Positions 44,377 to 54,318 of a stretch of DNA of 64,000 nt are shown here, in pieces. The notes beneath the pieces are model-generated. The model made no database searches. It was not told where the DNA came from and was given only the letters and a program-made list of their open reading frames with translations. The stretch lies in contig CAIVEW010000024.1 in the NCBI GenBank assembly GCA_903905065.1, forward strand, positions 1-64,000. The letters are read 5' to 3'. Origin of the DNA: an uncultured Bacteroidota bacterium. GTDB lineage: Bacteria > Bacteroidota > Bacteroidia > Chitinophagales > Chitinophagaceae. Numbering within the stretch: the first letter of the stretch is position 1; each line of letters begins with the position of its first letter. Position numbers and translations under genes: made by a program.

Positions 44377-47070
44377 ATGAAAAACCTCGCATTATTATTT
44401 GTCCTCATTGCAGGCATCACGTTTCAAAGTGCCGTTTGCGTAGGGCAGACGGGTATCATAAACACCATCGACACGATCAACTGCGCAACGGCAATATGCA
44501 TGACGATAGACCGTTCGGGCAATATATATGTTGCTGACGGCAGCCTGGGGGTAGTAAAGAAAGTTACACCTTCAGGTGTTATTTCCATTTATGCCGGTAA
44601 CGGCACGGCCGGATACAGCGGCGATGGCGGGCCAGCTATGGCTGCAGCGTTCAATATACCAATGGATGTTTCCCTGGATACCGCAGGCAATTTGTATGTC
44701 ACAGACCTTAATAACCATGCGATCAGAAAGATAACACCTTCAGGTGTCATCAGTACCATTGCGGGCACAGGTAGCTCGGGCTATAGTGGAGACGGTGGCC
44801 CGGCGACGGTCGCGACGCTTGGTTCCGCACAGTATGCAACCGCTGACGCTGCAGGAAACATTTATGTAACGGATGTCAGCGCATATACAATCAGGAAGAT
44901 TAATGCCGCAGGTATCATCACAACATTTGCCGGTACTCATGGTTCCCCCGGTTTCTCAGGCGATGGCGGTCCCGCTACAGCCGCACAGTTCAGTACGTTG
45001 ACCGATCTGGCAGTCGATGCGTCCGGCAACTTATACATTGGCGACAACGGGAACCATCGCATACGGAAAATAAATACGACCACCGGAATAATTACAACAG
45101 TAGCGGGGAATGGCATCGCCGGATATACCGGGGATGGCGGCCTTGCGACAGACGCTGAATTAAATGACATCCTGGCTGTAAAATTGGACGGCCTGGGAAA
45201 TCTGTTCGTTTCAGATGATGTACAATACGTTGTGCGCAAGATAGATCCGTCGGGCATCATCAGCACAGCTATTGGCACAGGGGCTGCGGGTTATTCAGGT
45301 GATGGCGGGCTGGCGGTTTTGGCCACGACAAATTCCAATAATGCGGTTGCCGTTGATGCAGTAAATAATCTTTATATCACAGACCAGGCCACTAATGTTA
45401 TCCGGAAGGTGACCTATACCCCGGGTGCGACTTCGGACAGCATGGCCATTTACATTGAAGGCCTGTGCAACGGCGTAAGTCTCAGTACGGTGACAAATTC
45501 AACTTCTCCCCTAACCCTGTATACTTATTTCGGAGACGGCACGTCAGACGTTAGCGCGCTTACCAGCGGGCTCCCTGGGATAGAGAATGTGAACGTAACC
45601 CACGTATATGCTATACCCGGTACATACTCCATCAAGGAGGTTCTGAAAAACGGCACGACCGCTATCGACTCAACTCTTTTTTCTTACCGCTTTCAGTTGT
45701 GCCAATCTTTTGCCGTTAAATTCTATTTTGATGCGAATGGCAATTGTACTAAAGATAGTGCCGAAGCCTTCAACTACCTGCCTATCGTTACGGAGGTTGA
45801 CTCAAATGGCGTGGCTATTGACACGATCTCCGGCACTAGTGGATTTGAATACCTGGCCTATGGCGCAGTAGGCGATGTATACACTTTTAAGGTGATCTCA
45901 ACACCCGCGGGCATCAGCACCACCTGCCCTTTATCGGGCATCGTATACGACACGATGCAGTCCATGATGCTGAGCAGCACAGCTAATTACATAGGGCTGG
46001 CGTGCACTGCGCTCAGCGGCTTCGACCTATCTGAATATGTGACTACGCAAGCGGGCAGGCATAGGTTTGAAGGCGATGTCATCGTCAACAATCCTTATTG
46101 TTCTGTGCAGCCTGCTACAGTTACTGCCCATACCGATGCAAAATATTCTTTCGTTGACGCCGTTCCTGCGCCATCATCCGTTTCCGGCAATGTATTGACC
46201 TGGGACTTCAGTAATATCGCGGCAAACGCACCCCAGCAACATATCCATTTTCATCTTGAGGTGCCAGGCACGTGGCTGGTCGCCGGAGATACCGTTAATA
46301 CCAACTATACAACAACACCTTCCGCCGGCGATATCAACCCCGCGAACAATGATTGTATTCGTGTTGACACCGTAAAATCGTCCTACGATCCCAACCTGAT
46401 GCAGGTAATGCCTTCCGGTACTATACTGGCCGGCACTAAGCTGCAGTACACTATCGAATTTGAAAACACCGGTAACGATACCGCTTTTAACATCGCAGTT
46501 TATGATACCCTTTCTGATAATGTAGATGCGAGTTCGTTGCGCATGGTCGCTTCATCAGCAGTAATGAATATTATTCCGTTCAAAACGGGCGGGCACAATG
46601 TTGTAAAATTTGACTTCCCTGGTATCAACTTGCTGGACAGCAGCCATCATAATCAATGTACGGGCACGGCGATCTTCAATATTAACGCAAAGAGCGGCTT
46701 ACCAAATGGAACTACTATATTCAACCATGCCGGCATTTTCTTTGATGATAATGCTGTTGTGATGACCGATACCGTAGAGGATATTATTGGTATTCCAACG
46801 ACTGGCGTAGCGTCTATCGGCGGAGCCTCACTGGTCTATGTTTATCCGAACCCCGCTACTGGGGTGTTAACGATCACAATAGATAATGGCACTTATAATA
46901 CCGCGTTAATTACCAATCTGCTTGGACAGGAAGTCATATCGGTTTCGCTACCGACGAGCACCAGCGCTGCGCAAACAAAGGTGGATGTGAGCAGGCTGCC
47001 GGCTGGTATGTACTACCTTACTGTGCGCGGACAGAGTGGAGCGAAAGTATTGAAGTTTGAGAAGATGTAG
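44377..47070 (+). CDS. Secreted NHL-repeat beta-propeller protein with T9SS sorting domain
   Basis: This 897-residue protein has a signal peptide (cleavage likely near CVG before QTG). Five NHL-type blades with GYSGDGG-like motifs then recur at intervals of 56 residues (about residues 78, 134, 190, 247 and 304). A PKD-like segment follows (about 370-430, HVYAIPGTYSIKEVLK), then a DUF11-type repeat region (YTIEFENTGNDTAFNIAVYDTLS). The C-terminus is a T9SS sorting domain (VYPNPATGVLTITIDN to GMYYLTVRGQSGAK). It is probably surface-bound or secreted and could serve as an adhesin; no enzymatic motif is evident. Confidence 0.85.
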   Translation: MKNLALLFVLIAGITFQSAVCVGQTGIINTIDTINCATAICMTIDRSGNIYVADGSLGVVKKVTPSGVISIYAGNGTAGYSGDGGPAMAAAFNIPMDVSLDTAGNLYVTDLNNHAIRKITPSGVISTIAGTGSSGYSGDGGPATVATLGSAQYATADAAGNIYVTDVSAYTIRKINAAGIITTFAGTHGSPGFSGDGGPATAAQFSTLTDLAVDASGNLYIGDNGNHRIRKINTTTGIITTVAGNGIAGYTGDGGLATDAELNDILAVKLDGLGNLFVSDDVQYVVRKIDPSGIISTAIGTGAAGYSGDGGLAVLATTNSNNAVAVDAVNNLYITDQATNVIRKVTYTPGATSDSMAIYIEGLCNGVSLSTVTNSTSPLTLYTYFGDGTSDVSALTSGLPGIENVNVTHVYAIPGTYSIKEVLKNGTTAIDSTLFSYRFQLCQSFAVKFYFDANGNCTKDSAEAFNYLPIVTEVDSNGVAIDTISGTSGFEYLAYGAVGDVYTFKVISTPAGISTTCPLSGIVYDTMQSMMLSSTANYIGLACTALSGFDLSEYVTTQAGRHRFEGDVIVNNPYCSVQPATVTAHTDAKYSFVDAVPAPSSVSGNVLTWDFSNIAANAPQQHIHFHLEVPGTWLVAGDTVNTNYTTTPSAGDINPANNDCIRVDTVKSSYDPNLMQVMPSGTILAGTKLQYTIEFENTGNDTAFNIAVYDTLSDNVDASSLRMVASSAVMNIIPFKTGGHNVVKFDFPGINLLDSSHHNQCTGTAIFNINAKSGLPNGTTIFNHAGIFFDDNAVVMTDTVEDIIGIPTTGVASIGGASLVYVYPNPATGVLTITIDNGTYNTALITNLLGQEVISVSLPTSTSAAQTKVDVSRLPAGMYYLTVRGQSGAKVLKFEKM

Positions 47071-47080
47071 CGATTGGCGT

Positions 47081-47671
47081 TTAGCTCATGGCCTTCGTTC
47101 CTTCATATATCTCCTTCAAAGAAATTGTGACATCTACCGATTGAAGGGTGAGCGATTCCTCAATAGAGGTGTGTCTGGTTTGCGTCCATTTTCCCTCTTG
47201 GTTAAGATGAGCTTCAACGCTTATCCATTCCGGCTCTATAAGCACATATTCCATTAGAGTGGGTATATCTTTATACAGTTCGAATTTAGCACCCATGTTG
47301 TATGCTCTTGTAGAATCGGAAAGCACTTCTATGATAACTGTAGGGTTTAAGAAATTCATATCGTCATCGTTAAGGCTGATAAGTTCTCCGCAGACAATAG
47401 TTAGATCGGGATAAGTGAACAGCGTATTCTTTTCGATATGGATCCTGATATCGCTGTTAAATGGCCTGCACGGTTTCCCCATAAGTTTTTGCCGCAAATA
47501 GAAATACAAATTCCCACAAACAATATTATGCTGTGACTTCGCGCCAGACATTGCAAATACCTCCCCACGGTAATACTCATGCTTTTCGGTTGCCGCATTT
47601 TCCATCTCCAGATACTCTTCAATGGTGTAGTGCTTTTTCCCGTAAGCCAGTGCTGGTTCATTGAGTTCCAT
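47081..47671 (-). CDS. Uma2-family restriction-endonuclease-fold protein
   Basis: This 196-residue protein matches the Uma2 (DUF820) family, which has a PD-(D/E)xK fold. Motifs are YTIEEYLEMENAATEKHEYYRGEVFAMSG at the start, then NSDIRIHI, YPDLTIVCGE and NPTVIIEVLSDSTRAYN, in which the Asp, Glu and Asp positions match the family active site. These proteins are abundant in cyanobacteria and found sporadically elsewhere; their function is not known. It is convergent with the NHL gene (10-bp gap) and just downstream of argS on the same strand. Confidence 0.82.
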   Translation of the reverse strand: MELNEPALAYGKKHYTIEEYLEMENAATEKHEYYRGEVFAMSGAKSQHNIVCGNLYFYLRQKLMGKPCRPFNSDIRIHIEKNTLFTYPDLTIVCGELISLNDDDMNFLNPTVIIEVLSDSTRAYNMGAKFELYKDIPTLMEYVLIEPEWISVEAHLNQEGKWTQTRHTSIEESLTLQSVDVTISLKEIYEGTKAMS

Positions 47672-47712
47672 ATACCAAATTTATGAACTTTTATATTGCA
47701 TCGCTTTAATCC

Positions 47713-49512
47713 CTACATCTTCTCCGGCAACTTAATACCCATTAGGTGCATAGCGTGGCGAAGTACGGATGCGGTCATTATAATGATCATCAGCCGCAAC
47801 TGTTTTTTCTCATCGCTCTCGGCTTTCGATATGCTGTGGGCATCATAAAATGTATTGAACAACTGCGCCAACTGGAACGAATAATTACAGATCGATGACG
47901 GGTTAAATCCATCTGCCGCTTCCGAAAGTATCACAGGATATTCCTCCAGTGAAAGGATGATCTTTTTTTCCAGGGGAGCAAGTTCACTGGTCTGCACGAA
48001 CGATTGAAACTTCGTGCAGTCGGGCGACAATGATATGTTTTCTTTTCTCAGGATAGAACATATACGCGCGTGAGCATACTGTATAAAGGTAGCCGTATAA
48101 CCATGCAAGTCTATTGACTCTTTGGGGTCGAAGATCATTTTTTTCTTAGGGTCCACGCGCAGCAGGTAAAACTTCAGCGCGCCCATTCCTATGGTCTCGT
48201 ACAATTTCACTAGTTCGTCTTGTGAAAAGCCTTCTGTCTTACCGCTTTGCTCCGTTTGCTCCTTCGAGAGGCTAACCATTTCGCTCACCATATCATCGGC
48301 ATCAACAACGGTGCCTTCCCTGCTTTTCATTCTGCCGGTCGGCAGTTCCACCATGCCGTAAGACAGGTGGTATATACCATCTGCACATGGCTCACCCAGC
48401 TTTTTCATGATCAGTTTCAATACCTGTATGTGATAGTTCTGTTCATCTGCTATCACATATACTGACTGGTTCAGTTTAAATTCATCGTACTTCAGTTTCG
48501 CTGTGCCCAGGTCCTGCGTCATGTATACAGAAGTACCATCGCCGCGCAGCAACAGTTTTTCATCCAGGCCGTCTTCCTTCAGGTCCACCCATACGGAGCC
48601 ATCTTCCTTCGTAAAAAGCACCTTCTTGCGCAGCCCTTCTTCTACGATCTTTTTCCCCAATAAGTAGGTATCACTCTCGTAATAGACCTTGTCAAATGTT
48701 ATTCCCAACTTCCTGTAAGACTCGTCAAATCCTTTATACACCCAGCCGTTCATCATCTGCCACAGTTCCCGCACTTCCGTATCTCCTGCCTCCCACTTAC
48801 GCAGCAGGTCTTGCGCGTCACGCATTATGGGCGATTCTTTTTCCGCCATCTTTTCGTCCATGCCCCGGGCCATAAGCGCTGCGATCTCCTGTTTATATTC
48901 GTCGTTGAACTTTACATAGTAATCACCTACGAGGTGGTCGCCCTTTATCCCGGTTGTTTCCGGAGTTGCGCCGCTTCCGTACTTCATCCACGCGATCATA
49001 GACTTGCAGATGTGTATGCCCCGGTCATTGATCAGGTTTGCCTTCACCACCTGGTTGCCGGTAGCTTTGAGTATCTCCGCCATTGCGGCGCCCAGGAAGT
49101 TATTGCGCAGGTGCCCGAAATGTAAGGGCTTGTTCGTATTGGGCGATGAGTATTCGATCATAACCCGACGGTCCGTCTTTGGTTTTTCACCGTAGTGTGC
49201 ATCCGTAAAGTGATTCATCAGAAAAGAGACCCACCAGGCATCTTTTACAGAAAAATTCAGGAAGCCACTGACTATTTCATAAGATGAAAACAACTCACTT
49301 TTTTCCAAAAGATAGTCGCCCAGTTGCTTGCCTATAGCGTCCGGCTTTTGTTTCAGCAGCTTCAAAAAAGGAAACAGTACAACAGTATAATCACCTGCAA
49401 ACTCAGGTTTTGTCTGGTTTACACTGATCATAGATAGATTAATTTCCACACCCGGGTAAAGGTGCTTCAGCGCCTCTTCGGTGGCGTGTTTTATCTGGTT
49501 GTCAAGCGTCAT
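47713..49512 (-). CDS. argS: Arginyl-tRNA synthetase
   Basis: ArgS charges tRNA-Arg. The 599-residue protein shows the class I HIGH-type motif in SSPNTNKPLHFGHLRNNFLG, the N-terminal Arg-tRNA-synthetase domain before it, and the KMSKS-equivalent region MKSREGTVVDADDMV. The C-terminal DALR anticodon-binding domain has FIQYAHARICSILRK and ends LMGIKLPEKM. Length matches the family. It is divergent from the response regulator. Confidence 0.95.
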   Translation of the reverse strand: MTLDNQIKHATEEALKHLYPGVEINLSMISVNQTKPEFAGDYTVVLFPFLKLLKQKPDAIGKQLGDYLLEKSELFSSYEIVSGFLNFSVKDAWWVSFLMNHFTDAHYGEKPKTDRRVMIEYSSPNTNKPLHFGHLRNNFLGAAMAEILKATGNQVVKANLINDRGIHICKSMIAWMKYGSGATPETTGIKGDHLVGDYYVKFNDEYKQEIAALMARGMDEKMAEKESPIMRDAQDLLRKWEAGDTEVRELWQMMNGWVYKGFDESYRKLGITFDKVYYESDTYLLGKKIVEEGLRKKVLFTKEDGSVWVDLKEDGLDEKLLLRGDGTSVYMTQDLGTAKLKYDEFKLNQSVYVIADEQNYHIQVLKLIMKKLGEPCADGIYHLSYGMVELPTGRMKSREGTVVDADDMVSEMVSLSKEQTEQSGKTEGFSQDELVKLYETIGMGALKFYLLRVDPKKKMIFDPKESIDLHGYTATFIQYAHARICSILRKENISLSPDCTKFQSFVQTSELAPLEKKIILSLEEYPVILSEAADGFNPSSICNYSFQLAQLFNTFYDAHSISKAESDEKKQLRLMIIIMTASVLRHAMHLMGIKLPEKM

Positions 49513-49634
49513 TTACAAAAGTTATTTAGGCAAAAATAACCTTTCTGTACAGCAAAATTGCCCTATGTAAATAAAGTGCGCGCTCCATGGCGAGAAAGAT
49601 GAAAAAATCAGGGAATTATTATTTCTTAGCTAAC

Positions 49635-49667
49635 GTTGTAACTTTATCGTGTAAATCTTTACATTTG
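49635..49667 (+). promoter_or_regulatory. Predicted promoter of the response regulator gene
   Basis: GTTG (49635-49638) and TACATTTG (49660-49667) are separated by 21 nt. The -7 box is an exact match to TAnnTTTG and the -33 box has one mismatch. The expected transcript start is about 38 nt before the ATG at 49712. Confidence 0.45.
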
Positions 49668-49711
49668 TTGATTGCATTATTGCTCAGGCTAAACCATTTA
49701 ACTCCATTCGT

Positions 49712-50119
49712 ATGAACGTTACCACTCGTTTTATTGTTATTGATGATGATGAATTTAATAACAAAATATGCTCTGTTACGCTTGAGAAGATCGCGAAGGA
49801 TGCGGACGTAAAAACATTTCAAAACCCACTGGAGGGTTTTGATCACATAGCGACTCAATATGCCGGGACTGATAACGATGCTACCGCTATTTTGTTCCTT
49901 GATATCAACATGCCGGTAATGAATGGCTGGGAGTTCCTGGAGCGCTTTGAAGAACTGGATACCGACACAAAAAAGAGAATAAAGATCTATATTCTTTCTT
50001 CTTCGGTTGATAAAAGAGACATAGAAAAAGCGAAAGCAGATAAAAACGTGGTGCACTACCTCATCAAGCCATTGACGAAGGAAACCATCAGGCTGATCAC
50101 TTATTCTCAAAACAGGTAA
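49712..50119 (+). CDS. Single-domain response regulator
   Basis: This 135-residue protein is a stand-alone REC domain. The acidic pocket is DDDE (residues 11-14), the phosphoacceptor Asp64 is in ILFLDINMPVMNGWEFL, a Ser is at the expected position in YILSSSVDKRD, and Lys is in YLIKPLT. There is no output domain, so it acts by protein contact, in the way of CheY or of phosphorelay intermediates. No histidine kinase is adjacent. The truncated PAS/DHp protein at 34711 is too far away to link. Confidence 0.87.
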   Translation: MNVTTRFIVIDDDEFNNKICSVTLEKIAKDADVKTFQNPLEGFDHIATQYAGTDNDATAILFLDINMPVMNGWEFLERFEELDTDTKKRIKIYILSSSVDKRDIEKAKADKNVVHYLIKPLTKETIRLITYSQNR

Positions 50120-50143
50120 ATCGAATCAAAAATTCATAAGGTG

Positions 50144-50174
50144 AAAATGCGGAGCTATAGTTCCGCATTTTTCG
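50144..50174 (+). terminator. Intrinsic terminator after the response regulator
   Basis: AAAATGCGGA and TCCGCATTTT form a perfect 10-bp stem with an 8-nt loop, followed by a short T-run. It lies 25 bp after the response regulator stop codon. Confidence 0.75.
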
Positions 50175-50290
50175 TTTTCATGTTTTTTATCCAAAATTCT
50201 GAAGTCAAAGCGGATACAAACGAGCGGGGCTATTGGCCCCGAAAAAAACGATTTCTGCCACGGAAATGGGGAAAATACCTTAATTATATT

Positions 50291-50298
50291 TAGGTTTG
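50291..50298 (+). promoter_or_regulatory. -7 box (TAGGTTTG) of the small membrane protein gene
   Basis: TAGGTTTG exactly matches TAnnTTTG 24 bp before the TTG start at 50323. No TTTG is present at the -33 position, so confidence is moderate. Confidence 0.4.
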
Positions 50299-50322
50299 TG
50301 AAATCACGGGCAAATTCTCCTT

Positions 50323-50847
50323 TTGAAACGGATATTTTCCATAGCAATTAGTATAACCTTGTTAGTCACCCTGACAGCCGGGTCTTTTTTCTATTACGCC
50401 TACATTAGCATTTCAGAAATAGTAGCTAAAACAGAAGCTCTGGAAGCACTCAGCCAAAGAAATACAAAGCTGGAAGTCATCAAATTATCAAAGAAAGAAT
50501 TTAATATTCATAGCAATGAAGTATGGCATAACGATCATCTTTATGACATTTCTTCCTATCGCATAGTTGGCGACATGGTTTTTGTTACGGTTTTGCATGA
50601 TGATAAGGAAGAAGCCCTTGTATCGGTGATAAAAGACTTCTTCGCGCCGGCAAACGATAATATTGCGAATGGCCACGACCATTTTTCGCCAAAGCACTAT
50701 CATAATCCAAATGATGCAAAATGCATTTGCGATGGTATAAAAATTCCTTTGCCACCCTATTACCAAACTTCAATCGCGTTCCTTTTTGTTGAGTCGCGGA
50801 CCTGTTTCCGCAGCAATATCGTTGATATCCCTCCCCCCCGGATCTGA
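50323..50847 (+). CDS. Membrane-anchored protein with His/Cys-rich tail, unknown function
   Basis: I do not recognise this 174-residue protein. It starts at TTG (50323): a stop codon closes the frame upstream and no ATG is available before the hydrophobic helix (residues 3-24). The rest is soluble. A beta-type segment (HLYDISSYRIVGDMVFVTVLHDDKEEAL) is followed by a stretch rich in metal-ligand residues, NGHDHFSPKHYHNPNDAKCICDG, and a C-terminal helix. The histidines and the CIC pair suggest metal or redox binding. A -7 box (TAGGTTTG) is just upstream. It stands between a terminator and the M12-type protease gene. Confidence 0.65.
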   Translation: MKRIFSIAISITLLVTLTAGSFFYYAYISISEIVAKTEALEALSQRNTKLEVIKLSKKEFNIHSNEVWHNDHLYDISSYRIVGDMVFVTVLHDDKEEALVSVIKDFFAPANDNIANGHDHFSPKHYHNPNDAKCICDGIKIPLPPYYQTSIAFLFVESRTCFRSNIVDIPPPRI

Positions 50848-50956
50848 GTTCTGATTCATTTTAGTTAGCCCAATTTATTTTTTCGGGATATGCTTGCATA
50901 TGCCTGGAATAATCGCATTCGTATAACATCTAACGCAAACAAAACAAAAAACAGCA

Positions 50957-53900
50957 ATGAGAAATTTACTGAAATACCTTTTGCTCCTACCGGCGTTCCT
51001 GCCAACGATGGGCGTAAACGCAAAAACGAATACACCTATCGAAACATTCATTAACCATGTTAGGGAGAACACCACATTTGTGCCGGTCAGCAACATATGG
51101 CAGCCCGACAATAATTATGATAAAACGGCTATGATGCAAAAAGTGTCGAAGGCACAGCCGTTGACAATAGATTATGCACACGTAGCTGACCTGATGCAAC
51201 ATAATTATACCGCCATCAGCCTTGTTATCCCTGGTTTTGATGGCAATACGTATACAATAGATCTTGCCCAATATAAATTTTTAAGCAACGATTTCCAGGT
51301 GCATGTTAAAGGCATCAATACTGATGAGCTTTACAACTATAGTCCGGGTGTTTACTACAGCGGTGTAGTACATGGTATCCCCGGGTCCGTGGCCACTTTT
51401 TCGTTCTTTCACAATGAAGTGTATGGTATCTTCTCGATACCCGGTGTGGGCAATTTCAACGTTGTTCCCAATGTAATGGTGGGTAAATACTATAACTACA
51501 ACGAGCACTATGTGCTTTACAATGACAATGACCTGAAAATAAAGGATCAGGGGCCGAGCTGCGCTACCGACAGGCTGCCAACACATGAAAGCCACAGCAA
51601 CTCGAGAACTACAACAGTGGAAGGCGAGAACGTTTACAACAACTGTACGGAAGTAAATGTTTTTGAAGTTGGCGATTATGCACTCTACCAGACAAAGGGT
51701 TCCAGCGTAACCAATGTCACCAATTATCTCACAGCGTTATTCAACAACCAAAGCACGCTATATCGTAACGAGGGCATCCTCATCGACCTGAAGTATGTGC
51801 AGGTGGACAATGCAGTCGACGGGTGGAATAATATCACTACGGCTAACTCGGCGCTCTTTCTGGATAAATTCGGTTATGTAACCGGAAACGTACTGCATGG
51901 TTGCGACCTTGCCATTCTTGCATCCACCTGCCTGAACGGGGGCTATGGCGCGCTGGGCGGCGTGGCGTGGCTGCAGGCTATGTGCCAGACTTACTATGCA
52001 GCGGATTCATTCGGGTCTTATGCGTTTTGCGATATGGACAACAGCAGCGTGACGAGTTTCCCCACCTTTAGTTGGGATGTGGAAGTCATTACCCATGAAA
52101 TGGGCCATGTAGTGGGCTCACCGCATACGCACCGGTGTTGCTGGAACCCACCCGGTACTGGAAACACGGCTATCGATGGCTGTTATACACTCGAAGGTTC
52201 CTGCGCCATGCCTTCGCCCATGTACCCGGTTGGCGGCGGCACGATCATGAGCTATTGCCACCTTACCAGCGATGGCATCAATTTCGCCAATGGCTTTGGC
52301 CAGCAGCCCGGCGATACAATCAGGTATTATCTTGCGCACCATTTTTCGTCTACATGTGGGTCAAAGTATCATCCGTATATAGCACTCTCCAGCGCAAACA
52401 GAACAATATCTGCGAACCGGGAATGCACAGATATGACCAATGGAATTACTTATTACTGGAAGGATAACAATACAGCCGCCCAAAACGATGACACGCTCGT
52501 GCTGATGGTGAAAAAAAATGGCAATAATATCGGAACACTTGATGTTTCCGGCTTTTCCGTTACAGCAAATACGATAGTGCGCTATGGTAGCGGCACAGGC
52601 GACACCATCACGTCCTTCCCTGTTGGCACGCCGGGCATTAGTGGACGTTATTATGGTATGCGCCGCTATTGGTCTATGAATGCCACTACTGCTCCAACTA
52701 CCCCGGTAGAAGTCATTTTCCCGTTCCTTCCTGCCGATACATCGGATGTAGATGGAAGCGTACCTGGTTCTGCGCTTATGGCAAACTATATTTTCTATAA
52801 GGCCAACAGCCCTGTAGATCCCAACCCGATCGGGGGCTTCACGGGGGCTACCACCAGCAGTTTTACCGCATACACTTACAGCACCACCGCATCTACCAGT
52901 CACTTTTCTATAACAGACACTACCGGCACCCACCTGGCGCATATGCTTATGACCAATTTATCAGGCGGCGGCACGGGCATGTATAGCGGTTGCGCTGCCT
53001 TTGCGGCACCTACCCCTTCGATTACAGCTACGGCACCATGTACCGGTACAACAAACTGGTATTCTGTCAACCCGGTTGCAGGCGCGTTGTCTTATAACTG
53101 GAGCATTACAGGCACCGGATGGAGCGGCAGCAGCACTACAGACTCTGCTTATATAACTACCGGCTCCGGTGTTGCAACCATTACGGTATCGGCAAATGAC
53201 ACGTGCGGCGCAGGCGACTCCTATAGCTTTACCGTTACACCTTCGGCTATTCCTATTGAGACTATTACGGCGCCATCACCTTTATGCGCAGGATCATCGA
53301 CCGGGGTGTTCTCAACCACCGCCACCGGTTTACCAACGTCTTACTCGTGGATTGTTTTGGGTGCCGGGTGGTCTGGTTCCAGCTCATCTTCATCTATCAC
53401 TCCTACCGTAGGTACTGGTGTTGGAACGCTTATAGTTGTGGGCTATAACGGATGTGGTGCAGGCACTCCCGATACCATAACGGTAACACCTGGCACCATT
53501 CCTGCTGATGCAACCGATATCACTATCCCTACTCCTCTTTGCTCCGGAGGCACCGGTGTATTTACAACACCCGTGGTTACGGGAGCCACAAGTTATACAT
53601 GGGATGTATCAGGCACTGGCTGGAGCGGAACCAGTTCAACAAGTTCGTTAACTGCAACTGTGGGTTCTGGCACCGGCACCATCACCGTAACTCCGGTCAA
53701 TGTATGTGGTGAAGGCACTCCTTTTACGATAAGCGGCATCATACCTACCCCCCTACCTACAGCAACATTTGTCGAGTCGGTGCACACCACCACCACGCAC
53801 ACTATTGTCACGGAAACATATACCGGCTCCGCACCTGGAGGCACTACTTACTCGTGGACGTTCGGCGGCGGTACCCCTGCTACTTCTACCAGTGCTGGTC

Positions 53901-54286
53901 CCGTCTCTGTATATTGGAATGCAGCAGGAACCTACACAGTATCTCTCACTGTAGATAATGGAGGGTGTACCGCGACCTACACAGATACGATACATGTAAA
54001 CCATGGCGTTGGCGTTGAGGAGTTAGCTGCAGGATCGATAAGTGCCAATATTGTCCCCAATCCCAACGACGGGTCATTCGATGTGGTTTTCGACCAGGCA
54101 GTAAACACTACGATAGTGGTGAAACTTTACGATATGCTGGGCCGTGAAGTATATAAGAATGAATTCACCGGAACTAATAACAACAAAATATCTATAACTG
54201 CCGGAAATCTGCCGAATGGCAGCTATGCAGCAACTATCTATGCAAACAATAAACAGATCACTAGAAAAGTAACGATAACGAAATAG
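50957..54286 (+). CDS. Secreted M12-type zinc metalloprotease with PKD-like and T9SS domains
   Basis: This 1109-residue precursor has a signal peptide (about residues 1-22). A propeptide-like region and a reprolysin-type catalytic domain follow, with HEMGHVVGSPHTH (about residue 380), which is the HExxHxxGxxH zinc site. Three 80-residue immunoglobulin/PKD-like modules come next (about 695-940), then a PKD domain and a C-terminal T9SS sorting domain (VPNPNDGSFDVVFD to ANNKQITRKVTITK). The protein is predicted to be secreted through PorU/PorV and to degrade proteins outside the cell. Its C-terminal 400 residues closely resemble those of the next gene. Confidence 0.87.
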   Translation: MRNLLKYLLLLPAFLPTMGVNAKTNTPIETFINHVRENTTFVPVSNIWQPDNNYDKTAMMQKVSKAQPLTIDYAHVADLMQHNYTAISLVIPGFDGNTYTIDLAQYKFLSNDFQVHVKGINTDELYNYSPGVYYSGVVHGIPGSVATFSFFHNEVYGIFSIPGVGNFNVVPNVMVGKYYNYNEHYVLYNDNDLKIKDQGPSCATDRLPTHESHSNSRTTTVEGENVYNNCTEVNVFEVGDYALYQTKGSSVTNVTNYLTALFNNQSTLYRNEGILIDLKYVQVDNAVDGWNNITTANSALFLDKFGYVTGNVLHGCDLAILASTCLNGGYGALGGVAWLQAMCQTYYAADSFGSYAFCDMDNSSVTSFPTFSWDVEVITHEMGHVVGSPHTHRCCWNPPGTGNTAIDGCYTLEGSCAMPSPMYPVGGGTIMSYCHLTSDGINFANGFGQQPGDTIRYYLAHHFSSTCGSKYHPYIALSSANRTISANRECTDMTNGITYYWKDNNTAAQNDDTLVLMVKKNGNNIGTLDVSGFSVTANTIVRYGSGTGDTITSFPVGTPGISGRYYGMRRYWSMNATTAPTTPVEVIFPFLPADTSDVDGSVPGSALMANYIFYKANSPVDPNPIGGFTGATTSSFTAYTYSTTASTSHFSITDTTGTHLAHMLMTNLSGGGTGMYSGCAAFAAPTPSITATAPCTGTTNWYSVNPVAGALSYNWSITGTGWSGSSTTDSAYITTGSGVATITVSANDTCGAGDSYSFTVTPSAIPIETITAPSPLCAGSSTGVFSTTATGLPTSYSWIVLGAGWSGSSSSSSITPTVGTGVGTLIVVGYNGCGAGTPDTITVTPGTIPADATDITIPTPLCSGGTGVFTTPVVTGATSYTWDVSGTGWSGTSSTSSLTATVGSGTGTITVTPVNVCGEGTPFTISGIIPTPLPTATFVESVHTTTTHTIVTETYTGSAPGGTTYSWTFGGGTPATSTSAGPVSVYWNAAGTYTVSLTVDNGGCTATYTDTIHVNHGVGVEELAAGSISANIVPNPNDGSFDVVFDQAVNTTIVVKLYDMLGREVYKNEFTGTNNNKISITAGNLPNGSYAATIYANNKQITRKVTITK

Positions 54287-54318
54287 TCATACCTCGGGAG
54301 TTATCCCCGACTTTATTA

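Noticed and set aside
50225-50241. CGGGGC/GCCCCG hairpin between the response regulator and the small membrane gene
   Set aside because: There is no T-run on either side; the stem is only 6 bp and could be chance. It is not called a terminator.
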